The notes under the pieces are model-generated. The model had not been told where the DNA came from, ran no database searches, and worked only from the letters and a program-made list of their open reading frames with translations. From assembly GCF_004379255.2 (NCBI RefSeq), contig NC_056050.1, positions 13,763,410 through 13,827,409 on the forward strand: 64,000 bases of DNA. Reading direction: 5' to 3'. The position numbers and the translations under genes are program-made. Shown in pieces: positions 24,384-34,918 of the stretch; the first letter of the stretch is position 1, and each line of letters begins with the position of its first letter. This DNA comes from Salvia splendens. Lineage: Eukaryota; Streptophyta; Magnoliopsida; Lamiales; Lamiaceae.

Positions 24384-25148
24384 ATGAATTCACCGACGCT
24401 AGCGTTCGAGCATGTGGTAGCGTCGTTGGCTAGATTGGAAGCAAGAATCGATGCGTCGGAGCGACGCACAACGATCGCGCAGCATCCGGCGCGACCAGAT
24501 CCAGACCCGCCAGATGAGAATTGGCGTCGGGAGAGACCTGAGCCTGGACAGCAGACTGCAATCTTCACGTCGGCAACAACACCATCAACGAGGGACAGAT
24601 TTGGGTTTGGTAAAGGAAGCCATTCACTTGGACCGCTGCACCCTGCCCCACCTGGTGCGTCGCTGTGGGATCGATCCGGAGAAACCGTCGCTTCACATCA
24701 GCAACTAGAGTTCCCTTCAGCCAGGAGCGCGATTCAGCCAACGAGAATTGAGCAGCAGCCGTGGGATCGAAACGACGCTGGTGTCGAGGGTTTTCAGAGA
24801 CGCCGATCCACTGCTTGGGATAACCCCGCGCATAGGCTCGACGATCAGCCGGGGGGTATTGCGACAGAGTGGGATGGGTATGGCGCGTACGACGGATTTC
24901 GGGGGCGACGAACGACTGCATGGGATAACCCCACGCATAGGTTCGACGATCAGCCTTACATAGCCCCGGTCTACATAACTCCACCGAACTCTCATCAATT
25001 CAGCCACCAAAACTGGCAGCCAATGGTGCAGCCCTCATATCCACCGCCAAATTCGAATCCACGCCCAAATTTCTGGTATCCACCGCCACCACAACCGCTT
25101 ACATATGATCATCAGCTTTCTCCCGGCTGGCCGCCCCCGCCACCATAA
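24384..25148 (+). CDS. Gag-like Pro-rich protein of the composite element
   Basis: 254 codons. Residues 8-28 form a predicted amphipathic helix (LARLEARIDA) like the N-terminus of some plant gypsy gag proteins. The rest is rich in Pro, Arg, Asp and aromatic residues and has no zinc knuckle. Two near-identical segments (about residues 133-156 and 169-191, each with TAWDNP and DDQP) show an internal duplication. A parallel start occurs after LTR-b at 26307 (ARLETRLSEHERW). The frame is open upstream to a stop at about 24330, so the true start is uncertain. It stops at 25146-25148 and the same frame reopens at once. I infer a structural role from position and composition only; I recognise no named family. 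Confidence 0.55.
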   Translation: MNSPTLAFEHVVASLARLEARIDASERRTTIAQHPARPDPDPPDENWRRERPEPGQQTAIFTSATTPSTRDRFGFGKGSHSLGPLHPAPPGASLWDRSGETVASHQQLEFPSARSAIQPTRIEQQPWDRNDAGVEGFQRRRSTAWDNPAHRLDDQPGGIATEWDGYGAYDGFRGRRTTAWDNPTHRFDDQPYIAPVYITPPNSHQFSHQNWQPMVQPSYPPPNSNPRPNFWYPPPPQPLTYDHQLSPGWPPPPP

Positions 25149-25169
25149 CGGAAATTAGAAGTTGATGAC

Positions 25170-26024
25170 ATGACTTCTTATTTTGCAACGATCGGTGATG
25201 TAAAGAGTCAATCCGTTTATTGCCCTAATGATTATTGGGGGTTTGATGAATACGAAGACGATGTTGATGTTAACTATATGGGAAGTGACGATGAGAAGGG
25301 GGTAGAACATAGGAGAATTCCAGCCACTCAACCAAGAAATTGTCCTGGGCAGCCGGAACACCTCCTGTCGCGATCAAAGGCGTCGGCTGACCGATCGTTG
25401 CATCCACCAACAACAACAATGTCTGCTGACCCGCCTTCCCCAGTCGCGTTCTCGCCGCCGTGCAGCACCTATATCAGTGGAGAGGAAGAAACATTGTTAG
25501 ATGATGACGAGGAGGTGATTCCATTGTGGAAGTGAAGAAGGTCATCGCATCTCTCGAGGCTTCTCGAATAACATCTCACGATGTTGTGGCAAACTGTTCG
25601 AGTGAAAATTGTGGTGCTTATCTATGTGAATTAGTTGGAAATAAAATTGCACCGTCCTTTCCAATACATTTGAAGGAGATTGCCTTTATCTGTGGGGATT
25701 TGCGTGTTTGGAAATCTACACGTTTGAATCCTCGATCAACATCTCTCGACATCGATGCGAGGTTGATCCCTTCGCGCAATGACACGTCATGTGTGAGCAT
25801 TCTTGGAAGCGAGGAGGACGAGATCGTGATTTTAGAAGGGATGATAGAGTTCCAGAACAGGTTCAAAGTTTATCCGTTGGCGAATCTGAATGATGAAGGG
25901 AGACGTTCAGTTGTTCGTTGTGCGTTTGATCCAGGAGGAGACGTCTGTCATCAATTTTTGGCTTTCAACTCTCGCTTCGTGATTTCCACCTTGAGGACAA
26001 GGTGGATTTCAACCGTGGGGGAGT
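25170..26024 (+). pseudogene. Downstream reading frames of the composite element, unrecognised
   Basis: An acidic frame (25170-25535) continues the gag frame after one stop. An overlapping frame from 25526 runs to 26110, into LTR-b. Neither shows protease, RT or integrase motifs. A third reading just before LTR-b (HLEDKVDFNRGG around 25990-26020) resembles the final residues that plant gypsy polyproteins often encode over the polypurine tract. The interior may thus be the two ends of a polyprotein with the enzymes deleted. Confidence 0.4.
26012..26024 (+). other. Polypurine tract before LTR-b
   Basis: ACCGTGGGGGAGT directly precedes the LTR-b start TGATACGAG, so LTR-b is the 3' LTR of the first internal region. 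Confidence 0.75.
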
Positions 26025-26282
26025 TGATACGAGTATATCTTCGGGAATATTTAGCATATCTCTATTTCCATATCGTTATTATCTTGTTCACCAAGTTAGG
26101 TTATTCATAGGAGTATTATAAATAGGACTATTGTCATTCTCATTATTCAATCAAGAAATATGAAATTATCTTTTTAGCTTTTATCGTATCTTATCTTTTT
26201 GCAATCCTAAATCTTGGTTTGATCGACCGGCAAAGCTCCGGCGACTGCCTTTTATCGTGTTAAGGGAACTTCACCCTTAACA
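26025..26282 (+). repeat. LTR-b of the composite element (258 bp)
   Basis: It shares its start (TGATACGAG), its TATAAATA box (26117-26124) and its end (CCCTTAACA) with LTR-a, but the middle is diverged and lacks the duplication. TGGTGCTTTCATTCTC follows at the primer-binding-site position (26285). Confidence 0.75.
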
Positions 26283-26306
26283 ATTGGTGCTTTCATTCTC
26301 GAACTC

Positions 26307-26544
26307 ATGGCCGACGTCAATCTTCGTTCATGGCCGGAGATATCGCAAGCATCCGAAGGCTTGCAACTGAATTCAACAACAACAACGTTGGAGTATATCC
26401 ACGCTTGGCTCGCCCGACTCGAGACCCGATTGAGTGAGCATGAGCGTTGGGCAGCAGCCACGCTCCCTCCGTTGCGCCCCGAGCCTGACCCACCGGACGG
26501 CCCCCCGCTGTACGCCGTTGCACAGCCGCCTTACCAGCCCTACC
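26307..26544 (+). pseudogene. Second gag-like start, truncated at the inverted LTR
   Basis: 79 codons behind LTR-b parallel the gag-like start at 24384: a helix with LARLETRLSEHERW, then a Pro-rich stretch (PEPDPPDGPP against PDPDPPDENW). The frame then runs into the inverted LTR at 26545, where homology ends. So two related but different element copies are present in the unit. Confidence 0.55.
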
Positions 26545-26680
26545 TATCTCCTATTTATAAGACTACTCTGACTTAGGGAATAAGAAATAAAGATACTAAG
26601 AATATATGGAAAGATATGCTAAATCAATACTAAACTAAATAATAGATATATGGGATATTCGTAGAGATATTCTCGTATCA
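26545..26680 (-). repeat. Inverted 136 bp copy of the LTR-a start
   Basis: The reverse complement matches 23900-24035 with a single G/A difference at base 10. It includes a TATAAATA box reading leftward into the unit. It ends CTCGTATCA directly before the second TAAAT. Confidence 0.93.
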
Positions 26681-28147
26681 TAAATGAAGACGTACCCTGT
26701 GCCACAACTTGTTGAAATCTTTCTCTTATTATTGTTACAAATTTGAATAGTCCATTGCTCTTATTAAATTCATTCACTAGCTCTTGTGTCCCGCTCAGAT
26801 GTGGATCACTAAAGAGAAGCACCAGAAACAGACGATAAATATTTGTTTAGCGAAATAAAAATCAACCAAAAGCTTATTTCTTACAATTATAGGTCTCGTT
26901 CTCATGACGAATAATGAAGGAGTACTCTTCGTTTGGGTTCTCAGGTCTAATATTTGTGAATATGAATTTTACACCTAGGAGAAAGAGAATGGGTGAGAAA
27001 TGGAAAATGATGTATAAGGGTTTCATCCATTCTCAGCAATTCTTTACCATCTCCACATTCAATACGGACCCTTTTATACCAAGAAATATATAGCCTCCTC
27101 TATTTATTTCCAAAATAAAAGGCAGATATTAAGTCAGCTTCAAAAAAGAGTAACCGTTTCCGTATTCATGGATGGCTGCATGTTCAGATTTTGATATAAT
27201 CATTCCTATGTATTCAAATAAAAGCATTTTTCTTTTTTTTATCATCTTCATTTTCCTAATCAAAAACCAAAACGTGCAGTGTTGATAAGCAAAAATTTCG
27301 TGCATAATAGTGTAATACTTCTATAAGGAAACAAATTAAATAATTCCAGTCAGAATATTAGAAAAGTGAAAACACACCTTCAGACTGCTGAGACATAATA
27401 TCAGCATATTCATCTTTCCTTTCCCACTGATCTTTCACAAGTCCTTTAAATTCTCCATTCCTAGTTTTCATAACAGATATAGATTCCCTGATTGTCATCC
27501 GCTTTGCGAGTCTTCACTAAAATTGTGGCATCGAAAGAAGATTTAAACAACCACTCAAACATATTAGCAGATAAAGTTGTTTTGGTATCAACATTAACTA
27601 GCACCATCTGTAGTTGATGTTGTTAAATGCATTTGCTCTTTTGCTGATCACAAATTTCAAAGCATGTGTTGCTTTTTTAGACATGTTCGTATCATGAGAC
27701 AAATCATTAACTTGATCATATATTATTTGTTTTTAAATGCACAAGTGAAATTTGTTTGCCCACGAGATGTCCTTCACATGGTATGGTTCTAATCAAATTA
27801 TATTTGAGAATCATTAGATTAGCACTCTAATAGCAAGTTGACATTAGTCACCGTGTCTACATATTTAATGAGTCTCAAATTCAAGTATTAGCTGAAGAAA
27901 CATTCCATTCCATCCCTTGATGTGCGTAAATAAAATGAATAAAGAAGATGGATTATCCCCTGAACTCAGCAATTCGAACATGATGCAGTTTTTGTGGTGA
28001 AATTAATTCCAATTATTTTTAATTCAACCAATGTTAACTATCTATTGACACAAAGAGCCTAGCAGGTCAATCACAGAGTACTTTTTTTTTCTTTCTTTCT
28101 TTTGAAAGAGGGTCAATAATGGTTCCCCTAACTCATTAACAATACTA

Positions 28148-28361
28148 CTATCTCCATCCATAAATTGAGTCTTTATCCATTATTTGGGCCGTATCCAAAA
28201 ATGAGTCTATCCATTTATAGTATGTTTTTTCTCTATAATTAGATGAGTCTCATTTTCCATTATCCGCACGTACTGCAACTACTTTTTCTCTCTATCTAGT
28301 CATACTTTACCAATTTAGAATTGAAATTTACAAGCAAGACTATTTTTTTGGACGGAGTTAG
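28148..28361. mobile_element. Stowaway-like MITE in an SPC25-like intron
   Basis: The ends CTATCTCCATCC and GGACGGAGTTAG form an imperfect inverted repeat of the Stowaway type, with TA on each side (28146-28147 and 28362-28363). 214 bp, non-coding. It lies in the intron between the first and second recognisable SPC25-like exons. Confidence 0.85.
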
Positions 28362-28575
28362 TATATGCTTATCTGTTTCTACGCTATCCTATTGTATCAC
28401 AAGGCCACTTCCAAGCTACAAGAATGTTCACAGAAAAACTAATTGAATTATTGAGTGAATCTTTTCAACAGAAAATCATGTCCAAAATTACAAAACTGTT
28501 GTACCAGCAAGAGCCTTCACCAAAGAATCTTCAGCTTCTCTCAGTTCCCCTTTTAGCTTTGCAATTTACCTCTGC

Positions 28576-28985
28576 CGAGAAATTTCGGAATATGGGTCTC
28601 AATTCGCTAACCTTTCGAGATTAGTGATTAGATTCGCTACCTTTCAGAATATGGGCTCGAGGCGTGCGAATTTTTCAAAATAAGTGTTTTTTAGTTTTTA
28701 TATTTATTCTCTTCATTTTTCTTATTATTACCCTCCCAATAATTATCAATTGACCAAACTACCCTTTAACCCAATTTCTCAAAAATTTCAATCTACTCCA
28801 CTCCAAAAGTCCAAAAAATCAATCTGCTCTTTCAAATTCTCACACCATAAATCATTTTCCCTTTTAAATTTATGACATTAGGAGTTCTATACTCTCTCAA
28901 ATTCACACCAAAAATCATTTAAAAGCTTTTAAATTTCTGACGTTAGGAGTTCTATACTATATCAATAAATTAATAATTTAATAAA
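28576..28985. other. Intergenic AT-rich stretch with a short tandem duplication
   Basis: SPC25 similarity stops at about 28575. After it lie AT-rich sequences with a partly repeated phrase (ACATTAGGAGTTCTATACT at about 28872, ACGTTAGGAGTTCTATACT at about 28939). I recognise no gene; the small open frames here look accidental. Confidence 0.6.
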
Positions 28986-28989
28986 GAGT

Positions 28990-29232
28990 AAAGGTCAATT
29001 TTGGTCCTAAACATACAACCAAAATACGAATTTGGTCCAAAACATTCACTTTTGGAAAAACAGGTCCATAACAAATGAAAATGTTGACGAAGTAGTCCTT
29101 TTTTTATGGTTCTGTTAAAAAACTAACGGTCAACGCTAATTGCACAAAAGTATGACCATTAGTTTATTGACGGAACTGTAAAAAAAGGACCACTTCGACA
29201 AGGATTTCATTTGTTATGGACCTGTTTTGTAA
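28990..29232. mobile_element. Foldback (MITE/MULE-like) element
   Basis: The segment CAGGTCCATAACAAATGAAA (about 29062) is mirrored by TTTCATTTGTTATGGACCTG (about 29206). Between them AAGTAGTCC/GGACCACTT and ACGGTC/GACCAT also pair. The left outer part (GGTCAATTTTGGTCC) resembles plant Mutator-like terminal sequences as I recall. The right outer arm is missing, so it is probably truncated at about 29232. Confidence 0.65.
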
Positions 29233-29547
29233 TGACCACCCTTTTAATAACCATTAGACAACGATGAAGTTGGATACATAAATTCAAATTTTCTAAATTT
29301 GAATTTAGAACGGAAGTATTTATTTTCGTGCACGAGAAAAGTTTGCTAAGTCGTAAAGGGAATAGGACGTGAAGTATTACGAACAAATAAAAAGAAATTT
29401 GCGCTCTTTATTGCTTCACGAGTTAAACACTCGAAATCATACAAGAGGAGAAATAAAAACATAATCTCGTTTCTAGCCAAGCTATTACATACATCACGGC
29501 GTCTAAGTTACCAATATGGGAATACAAGTGTTTAAAAGAAGCAAGCT
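29233..29547. other. Unassigned stretch, possible fragment of another LTR
   Basis: It begins near TGTAATGACCACCC, which resembles the TGTAA start of chromovirus LTRs. No second copy is present in the window, so this cannot be confirmed. Element A' starts at 29548. Confidence 0.3.
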
Positions 29548-32272
29548 TGTAACGCCCTACTTTTCGAACTCTAATTTTCGAACACTAAGACGATTTCATT
29601 TATATCTTTGATTGCCGCAATTAAATGACGAATTGTTATGTATTTGCTTTGGTGACCTAATTCGGATTTGACCGAGTCAAATTCATCGATTTATGACGTG
29701 ACTTTAATTAATTGATGCGGAATGAAATATATATTGCAGTAAATTATTTTTTGGGGAGTGAGATTTAAATAGGATCATCAATAATTACCTTGCCCTTTTG
29801 TTGAGAAATTTCGACCACTGTTACTTGTTGGAGAGGAATTTTATTTTCTTGGATTTAATTATTTGCTTGGGATAATTATCCAATTAAATCCAAAGCCTAA
29901 TTACCTTATTTCTTCATGAGAAAATCGACTCCTATTGTTGTACTAAGGGAGATTTCGAAATCTTCCGAATTTTGTGGGAGGAAGGAATTATTTATTATTT
30001 ATTTGGATCCCTTATTTAGTTCTTTCCATGAATGAATTGGAATATCCTAGCAAATCTTACCTTACTTTATTTTATTAAGGATTTGGAAATTTTTCCTTGT
30101 GGGAGGGCCAAATCACACGCCTACTTCCTTTTAATGTGGGAGGATTTTTATTAATTTTTCTGCTCCATATTATTTTATTCTGCTCCGTGAAAATACCAAA
30201 TTACATCAAAGGCTAATTAAATAGCCAAGATTTTCGAAAATTCCTCCTTATTTCCTCCCTCAAATTCACGCCAATCATCTCCCTCAAATCCCCTCAAATC
30301 TTTATTTAATTTATTCTCCCAAATCTTCAAATTAATTGTGGGATATTTTATTTTCAACTCTATAAATAGAGACTAAACTAAAACCTAAACCCTAGCCACC
30401 CAATCCCACACGCCTACACTCTCTCTCACACGCCCATTCTCTCTTCCCCACTCCTCCCACACTTGTTCTTCTACTCTACTCAAGATCCTTTCGATTCGCC
30501 AAGAGTTTGTTGAAGAATCAAGAGATATATTCGTTTCTACCGATTGTTTAATTCAAGAAAGGTACAATCAAACCTCTATTTTTCATTCCTCTCTATCTAA
30601 ACATTCTTTTGACTCCCTCATGCATATAGTGAGTGTAGGGATATCAAATCTAAGGATTTAATCGGTGGGAATTTATTTTTGTATGTGTGTATGCGTTTTG
30701 AATGAAATTGTATGAAGATTTAATGAATCATTAGTAAATGATGTATGATTATATGAAAACATGAGTGTGAGGACTCTTTTAAGCATGTTTGTGTGTTAAA
30801 ACCATGAAAAGGTTGTGTTTGAATGAATGGGGATAAAACCCTAATTCGAATTTTTAAGCATTGAAAACTGTGGATTTGGACAGTAGATTCCGACACGTTT
30901 TTGACCAATCAAATGAACTTAATAAGTAAACTTTATGATGTATTCTGTGATGTGTGTGAATTTCAACACATTTGGACAAAGGATGGATTTTTGGTGAATT
31001 TTTGAAGTTAACTGCGCAATTCTGCCGGAAAATGTTTTCTCGACCAGTAGGTTACGTTTTCGATTTGACCGACCTAAAAAGGTTATTTTGACATGAATTT
31101 TTAACTGGAAGTTATTTGATGAGTCTACTACATTGTGGTAAAATTTTAGCCCCAACAGAAGTCGGGAGAGTTTTGAATAATATTTATAAAATAGTTGAGC
31201 AGTGCTGCCAGATTTCTATCTTTACAAAAACAACTATGTTGTTATAAATGATATACATGATTTATATATGTGATGACGTGATGTGTTATTCAAAGATGGG
31301 GAAAAAGGGAAACGTTGGGGACATGCATGATTTTGAGTCGGTATTTGAGACTGATTGTGATACACATAATGTAAAGGTGATAACTCGCGCTCTCAGCGTG
31401 ACAGCAAGGGAAAGGAAATACTTGAAATCTAAGCAGTCGAGGTGGGCTTTCTTTTAAATAAGGACGATGTCCTAAGTATTTTACCGATGAGAATGAAATT
31501 GTGTTTATCATGCCTTGTTTGGTTTTAACATGTCTATCTGATGTGGCTTTTGCCACTATTATTTAAATCGAATTCGGGTACTCGTAGAGCCGCAAACTCT
31601 ACTTGGATTAGTGTACACCAATGGTAGACCGTGTGTCAGCGTACGGGTTGGCCGGTCTAGTGACTTGGTTTGCGGCCGCAAACTTGTCATGTATGTGCGG
31701 ATATGGCTAACGTCTATGGGAAAATGACTGATCTGTCGACTTTTTACAATGGGAAATGATTTTGAGTGCCTCGGGCCTTTCTAAAGCTAAACCCCGATGG
31801 TTACTTACGTATGGCTTGATAACATATACTCATATTTAAAATGTTTTCGGCATAAGTCCACTGAGTATCTTTATAGTACTCAGCCCTGCATGTGTTTTCG
31901 AAGGCTCAACACAACGACTCGTCCCCGCCCAACCACGAAGAATGAGGTAATAAGTATCTTGATTAATATTGATCTGAAACTGTGAAATGTTGTAAATTGC
32001 GATGGGAATATTACTCTTGTGAGAATGAAGATATTTTTATGGGAATCGAAGCTAATATGACGTCTTTGAAAATGTTGCTTGGAAGTGTGGGATGATGAAA
32101 ATACATGGATATGAAATTGCTTAATACGACTATGCAAAAAATGATGAATATTGTTGTGCACACCCCGATAGGGAAAATCGGCAAATATGTGATTTGATAG
32201 ATGAAATTCTAAATGATTGATATTACATGAATTGTGATTACGTGAAGTATGAGTGTGATTACTTGATTATAC
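29548..32272 (+). mobile_element. Element A': truncated LTR plus leader, relative of element A
   Basis: 29548-31898 matches the LTR of element A from its start TGTAACGCCC through the first hairpin and half of the second. Sequence then jumps to GAAGGCTCAACAC, which in element A lies about 80 bases after the primer binding site (2023). So about 530 bp including the LTR end and the primer binding site are deleted. Leader sequence follows to 32272, equivalent to 2412 in element A. No coding region remains. Divergence from element A is clearly greater than between the two LTRs of A, so it is an older relative. Confidence 0.88.
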
Positions 32273-34350
32273 AGTAATATTTTAGATTGTACTTACCGCT
32301 GCAAGCAACAGGCTTCTTTCCACAAAGCATACATAAAGCGATAAGAGCAGAACGTGATTAACATGAAAGCAGTGTACATAATACCTCATAGACAGTCCAA
32401 TCTGGCACGACTTACATCAACAATATTTTTCAGGAGAATGAGAAGAGTGCATATGGAATCACGGACACACAAACTCATTAAAGGACTAAGTTCTCCAATA
32501 TGCTACTAACTTACCTCCTTGCACATGGGAACATATTCCTTATGAATCCTAAGTATGGCCGCTTTGTTACTTGTTCAATTACCTTACAAGAGGAACATTG
32601 GTATTCTCTGTCACCTTCACATCTGCAGGAATACTAATAATCAGTAGAATACTAACCATAATAAAGACCACGTCTTCTGAGTAAACATGCATAAGTGTTT
32701 TATTTTCCTTATATGCAGTGGAGACGGCCACGGGGTCTAATAAAATCTTTTAGATATTGGTTGAAATGAACTCATCAGCTTTTGACAATTGCCTCCTTGA
32801 CCTTTTTCTCGTCGCATTCTGCACAGAAATGTCACAATTATTTTCAAAATATATGCACAGCTTTAACTGCACCTCAGGTGAAAGAATGTCGTGCAACATT
32901 TTGTAGGGCTTCAATGCTGGATCAAGCGCAGTTGCGGCCATTCCTGTGGTAGGTCAGAATACATCTTTAATACACGACCGCAATGTTAAGTCAAGTGACT
33001 TATAATTCACTTGGAATTCTCGATGACAAGAGTGAACTGCTCAATTTGATCAGAAACTTCTCCCAGACGACGGAACTAGTCAGTAAAACAGTCAAAATAT
33101 TTAACTAGATACTATAACCAGCAAATGAAAAATGATAACAAGATAACAACTTGCCACATAACGACTTACCTCTACGTGACTAAATGTGTGCTTACTTTTG
33201 CCTTTGATTACAACGGGCAGCAGAATGTCGCACACCCAAGCAAGACAATCTGCTTTTGGTGTGGCGACATCCATAACGTATGAAAGGTATCTAAACGATC
33301 GCAAAGCAAAAATACGTTTAATAATTATGGAACCATATATAGCCATTCCAGGTAACCAGCAATGCACATTTATGATACCTGAGCTTTGTGTATGCATCTG
33401 AAACGCCAAAAAAAAAGCAAATTCATCCATCAACCATTTCCACGAACCATGTCGCAACAAGTTTCTTTGCTCAATCTGTTGGCCTTTCATTGCAGTCTCC
33501 AAAACACTGTCGTAAGCGATAGTTTCTACAATAGATGTGCCCTGGACATACCACATAGTTAGTGATGCCACTCTCACCGAAGGACGGAATCTTGATTTTG
33601 AATAAAATAGGCATTAAGCATGAACTATAAAACATCTACATATACCTTGTAACTATTTTGATCAGCATAGGTTGGATAGTTGATGTATACCTGTATTTTC
33701 CCAGCTTTTTCGTGCTCTGTTTCCCGAGATATAATACAATGACGATGCTTCTCCCCCTGCATCAAAATAAGCAAAAAAACTTGACCCCTTCGGACACACA
33801 AACAGATCTGTTTCAGAAACAACAGAAAACCAAACATGAGGTCGATACAGTAATGATTCATCAGCAATGTCATCCACATGAACAAGAGTATGCCCACAAT
33901 ACTTTCCCTTCGAATCTTGGACTTCGATTATTAGATCATCTCCAAATCCATCCGGCAAATCAAGAGCACTAGAATTCACTTATCCATGAACTACCAAATA
34001 TAAGAAGTAGACGAAGAATGTGAAACAAAACATATAAGACGCGAGCTTCACTAGATCCAGGATGCTTTCTCAATGCATCCTCTTCAGGCAAACTTTTAAA
34101 TCTCAACAAACAAGAATATGATTTTGAAATTTAAAACAAGATTTACAATCCGAGTATACGTTAGATTGAATGAGAAACAAGACTCCATATTGATATATGA
34201 ATGAATATATGAAACCTGCATACCTTATACCAATTCATAAGTTGATGCCAATTTTACTAAGATTGTGTGCTTCTCTCAACCAAGCAAGGAAGAAAGATGG
34301 TTGTCTTTGCTTCTGTCATAGTGTAGCCCCCATTTCTGAACAGATCCAGA
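32273..34350 (-). pseudogene. AT4G24610/AT5G65440-like gene, copy 1, middle exons
   Basis: Minus-strand exon pieces match a conserved plant-specific protein family that I know from Arabidopsis AT4G24610 and AT5G65440 (function unclear). In order: PEEDALRKHPGSSEAR (about 34080), ALDLPDGFGDDLIIEVQDSK (about 33950), AGKIQVYINYPTYAD (about 33680), ETIAYDSVLETAMKGQQ (about 33510), RYLSYVMDVATPKADC (about 33260), ALKPYKMLHDILSPE (about 32900) and ILLDPVAVSTAY (about 32735). Introns are retained, so this is copied genomic DNA, not a retrocopy. Frameshifts and stops break it. Its upstream exons lie at 39284-39780, separated by MOR1-like sequence and a DNA transposon. The left end abuts element A'. 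Confidence 0.8.
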
Positions 34351-34918
34351 AACTCAGGAAGAAACCTTGTCAAAGTTATAGAAGATCAAGAGTGAAGAAA
34401 GGATCTGAGATAGTTTAAATATGATAGATAAGAACTATCAGGACATATATATTCATTGGCTGTAACATCATTAGGGAGCTAGATATTGGAGAATCAATAA
34501 CAATTTTCAATATTAGCAATTCCACAAACAAACTGAATAAACAAATGTTCTAATAACAAGTGTCCTAAGAACACTCATCAAATATGCTACCACTCATTTT
34601 TTTTTATCAAAAGTATCATTTGATAAATTCAGACAGCAAAGCACATGGACATGCTGACAAAAAAAAAATAGACAAATTAATAAAATCCTATTTACCTTTA
34701 TAAGCCTGATGTGTTGGATTCACAAAACCTCAACATAAACCACTTTAAGAATATATTTAAGACTTCAATCCCCTCCCTTCTCATGGATGGAAGAGCCTGT
34801 ATATCATAAACAAACAGAAGGTTAAAAGAAAATTTCAAGTTACACAATCAAAACTAGAATTTATGTTGAATGAACCGTCTGCAACATGTTAATACCATCA
34901 ACTTGCTTTTGGAATTCA
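34351..34918. other. Unassigned stretch between gene fragment and Harbinger-like element
   Basis: AT-rich sequence without recognisable coding segments. It may be intron sequence of the mosaic pseudogene. Confidence 0.5.

Larger units (their letters stand above)
23900..26680. mobile_element. Inverted-LTR composite retroelement, TSD TAAAT
   Basis: The first 136 bp (23900-24035) recur as the reverse complement at 26545-26680 with one mismatch. TAAAT lies immediately outside both ends (23895-23899 and 26681-26685). Inside, in order: a full LTR (23900-24257), a primer binding site, gag-like ORFs, a polypurine tract, a second, diverged LTR in the same orientation (26025-26282), the start of a second gag-like region, and the inverted LTR piece. 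A normal element ends in the LTR end; this one ends in the LTR start, inverted. The shared 5 bp duplication suggests that the whole arrangement integrated at once. No RT or integrase is present. Confidence 0.85.
23814..28575 (-). pseudogene. SPC25: SPC25-like kinetochore gene, broken, truncated at both ends
   Basis: Minus-strand exons read as plant SPC25, a coiled-coil subunit of the NDC80 kinetochore complex. Exon at about 28505-28575 gives KLKGELREAEDSLVKALA and ends in GT. It joins in phase to 27378-27516 (WERKDEYADIMSQQSE). Then 27048 to about 27110 (SWYKRVRIECGDG) joins in phase to 26885-26974 (VKFIFTNIRPENPNEEYSF). Then 26696 to about 26822 (SNGLFKFVTIIRERFQQ), then a stub at 23814-23836. 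The assignment rests on remembered family sequence and on these splice joins. A small deletion breaks the frame in the second exon. The acceptor of the fifth exon does not look canonical. The 5' exons are missing and element A interrupts the last exon. Two transposons sit in introns. Confidence 0.82.
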
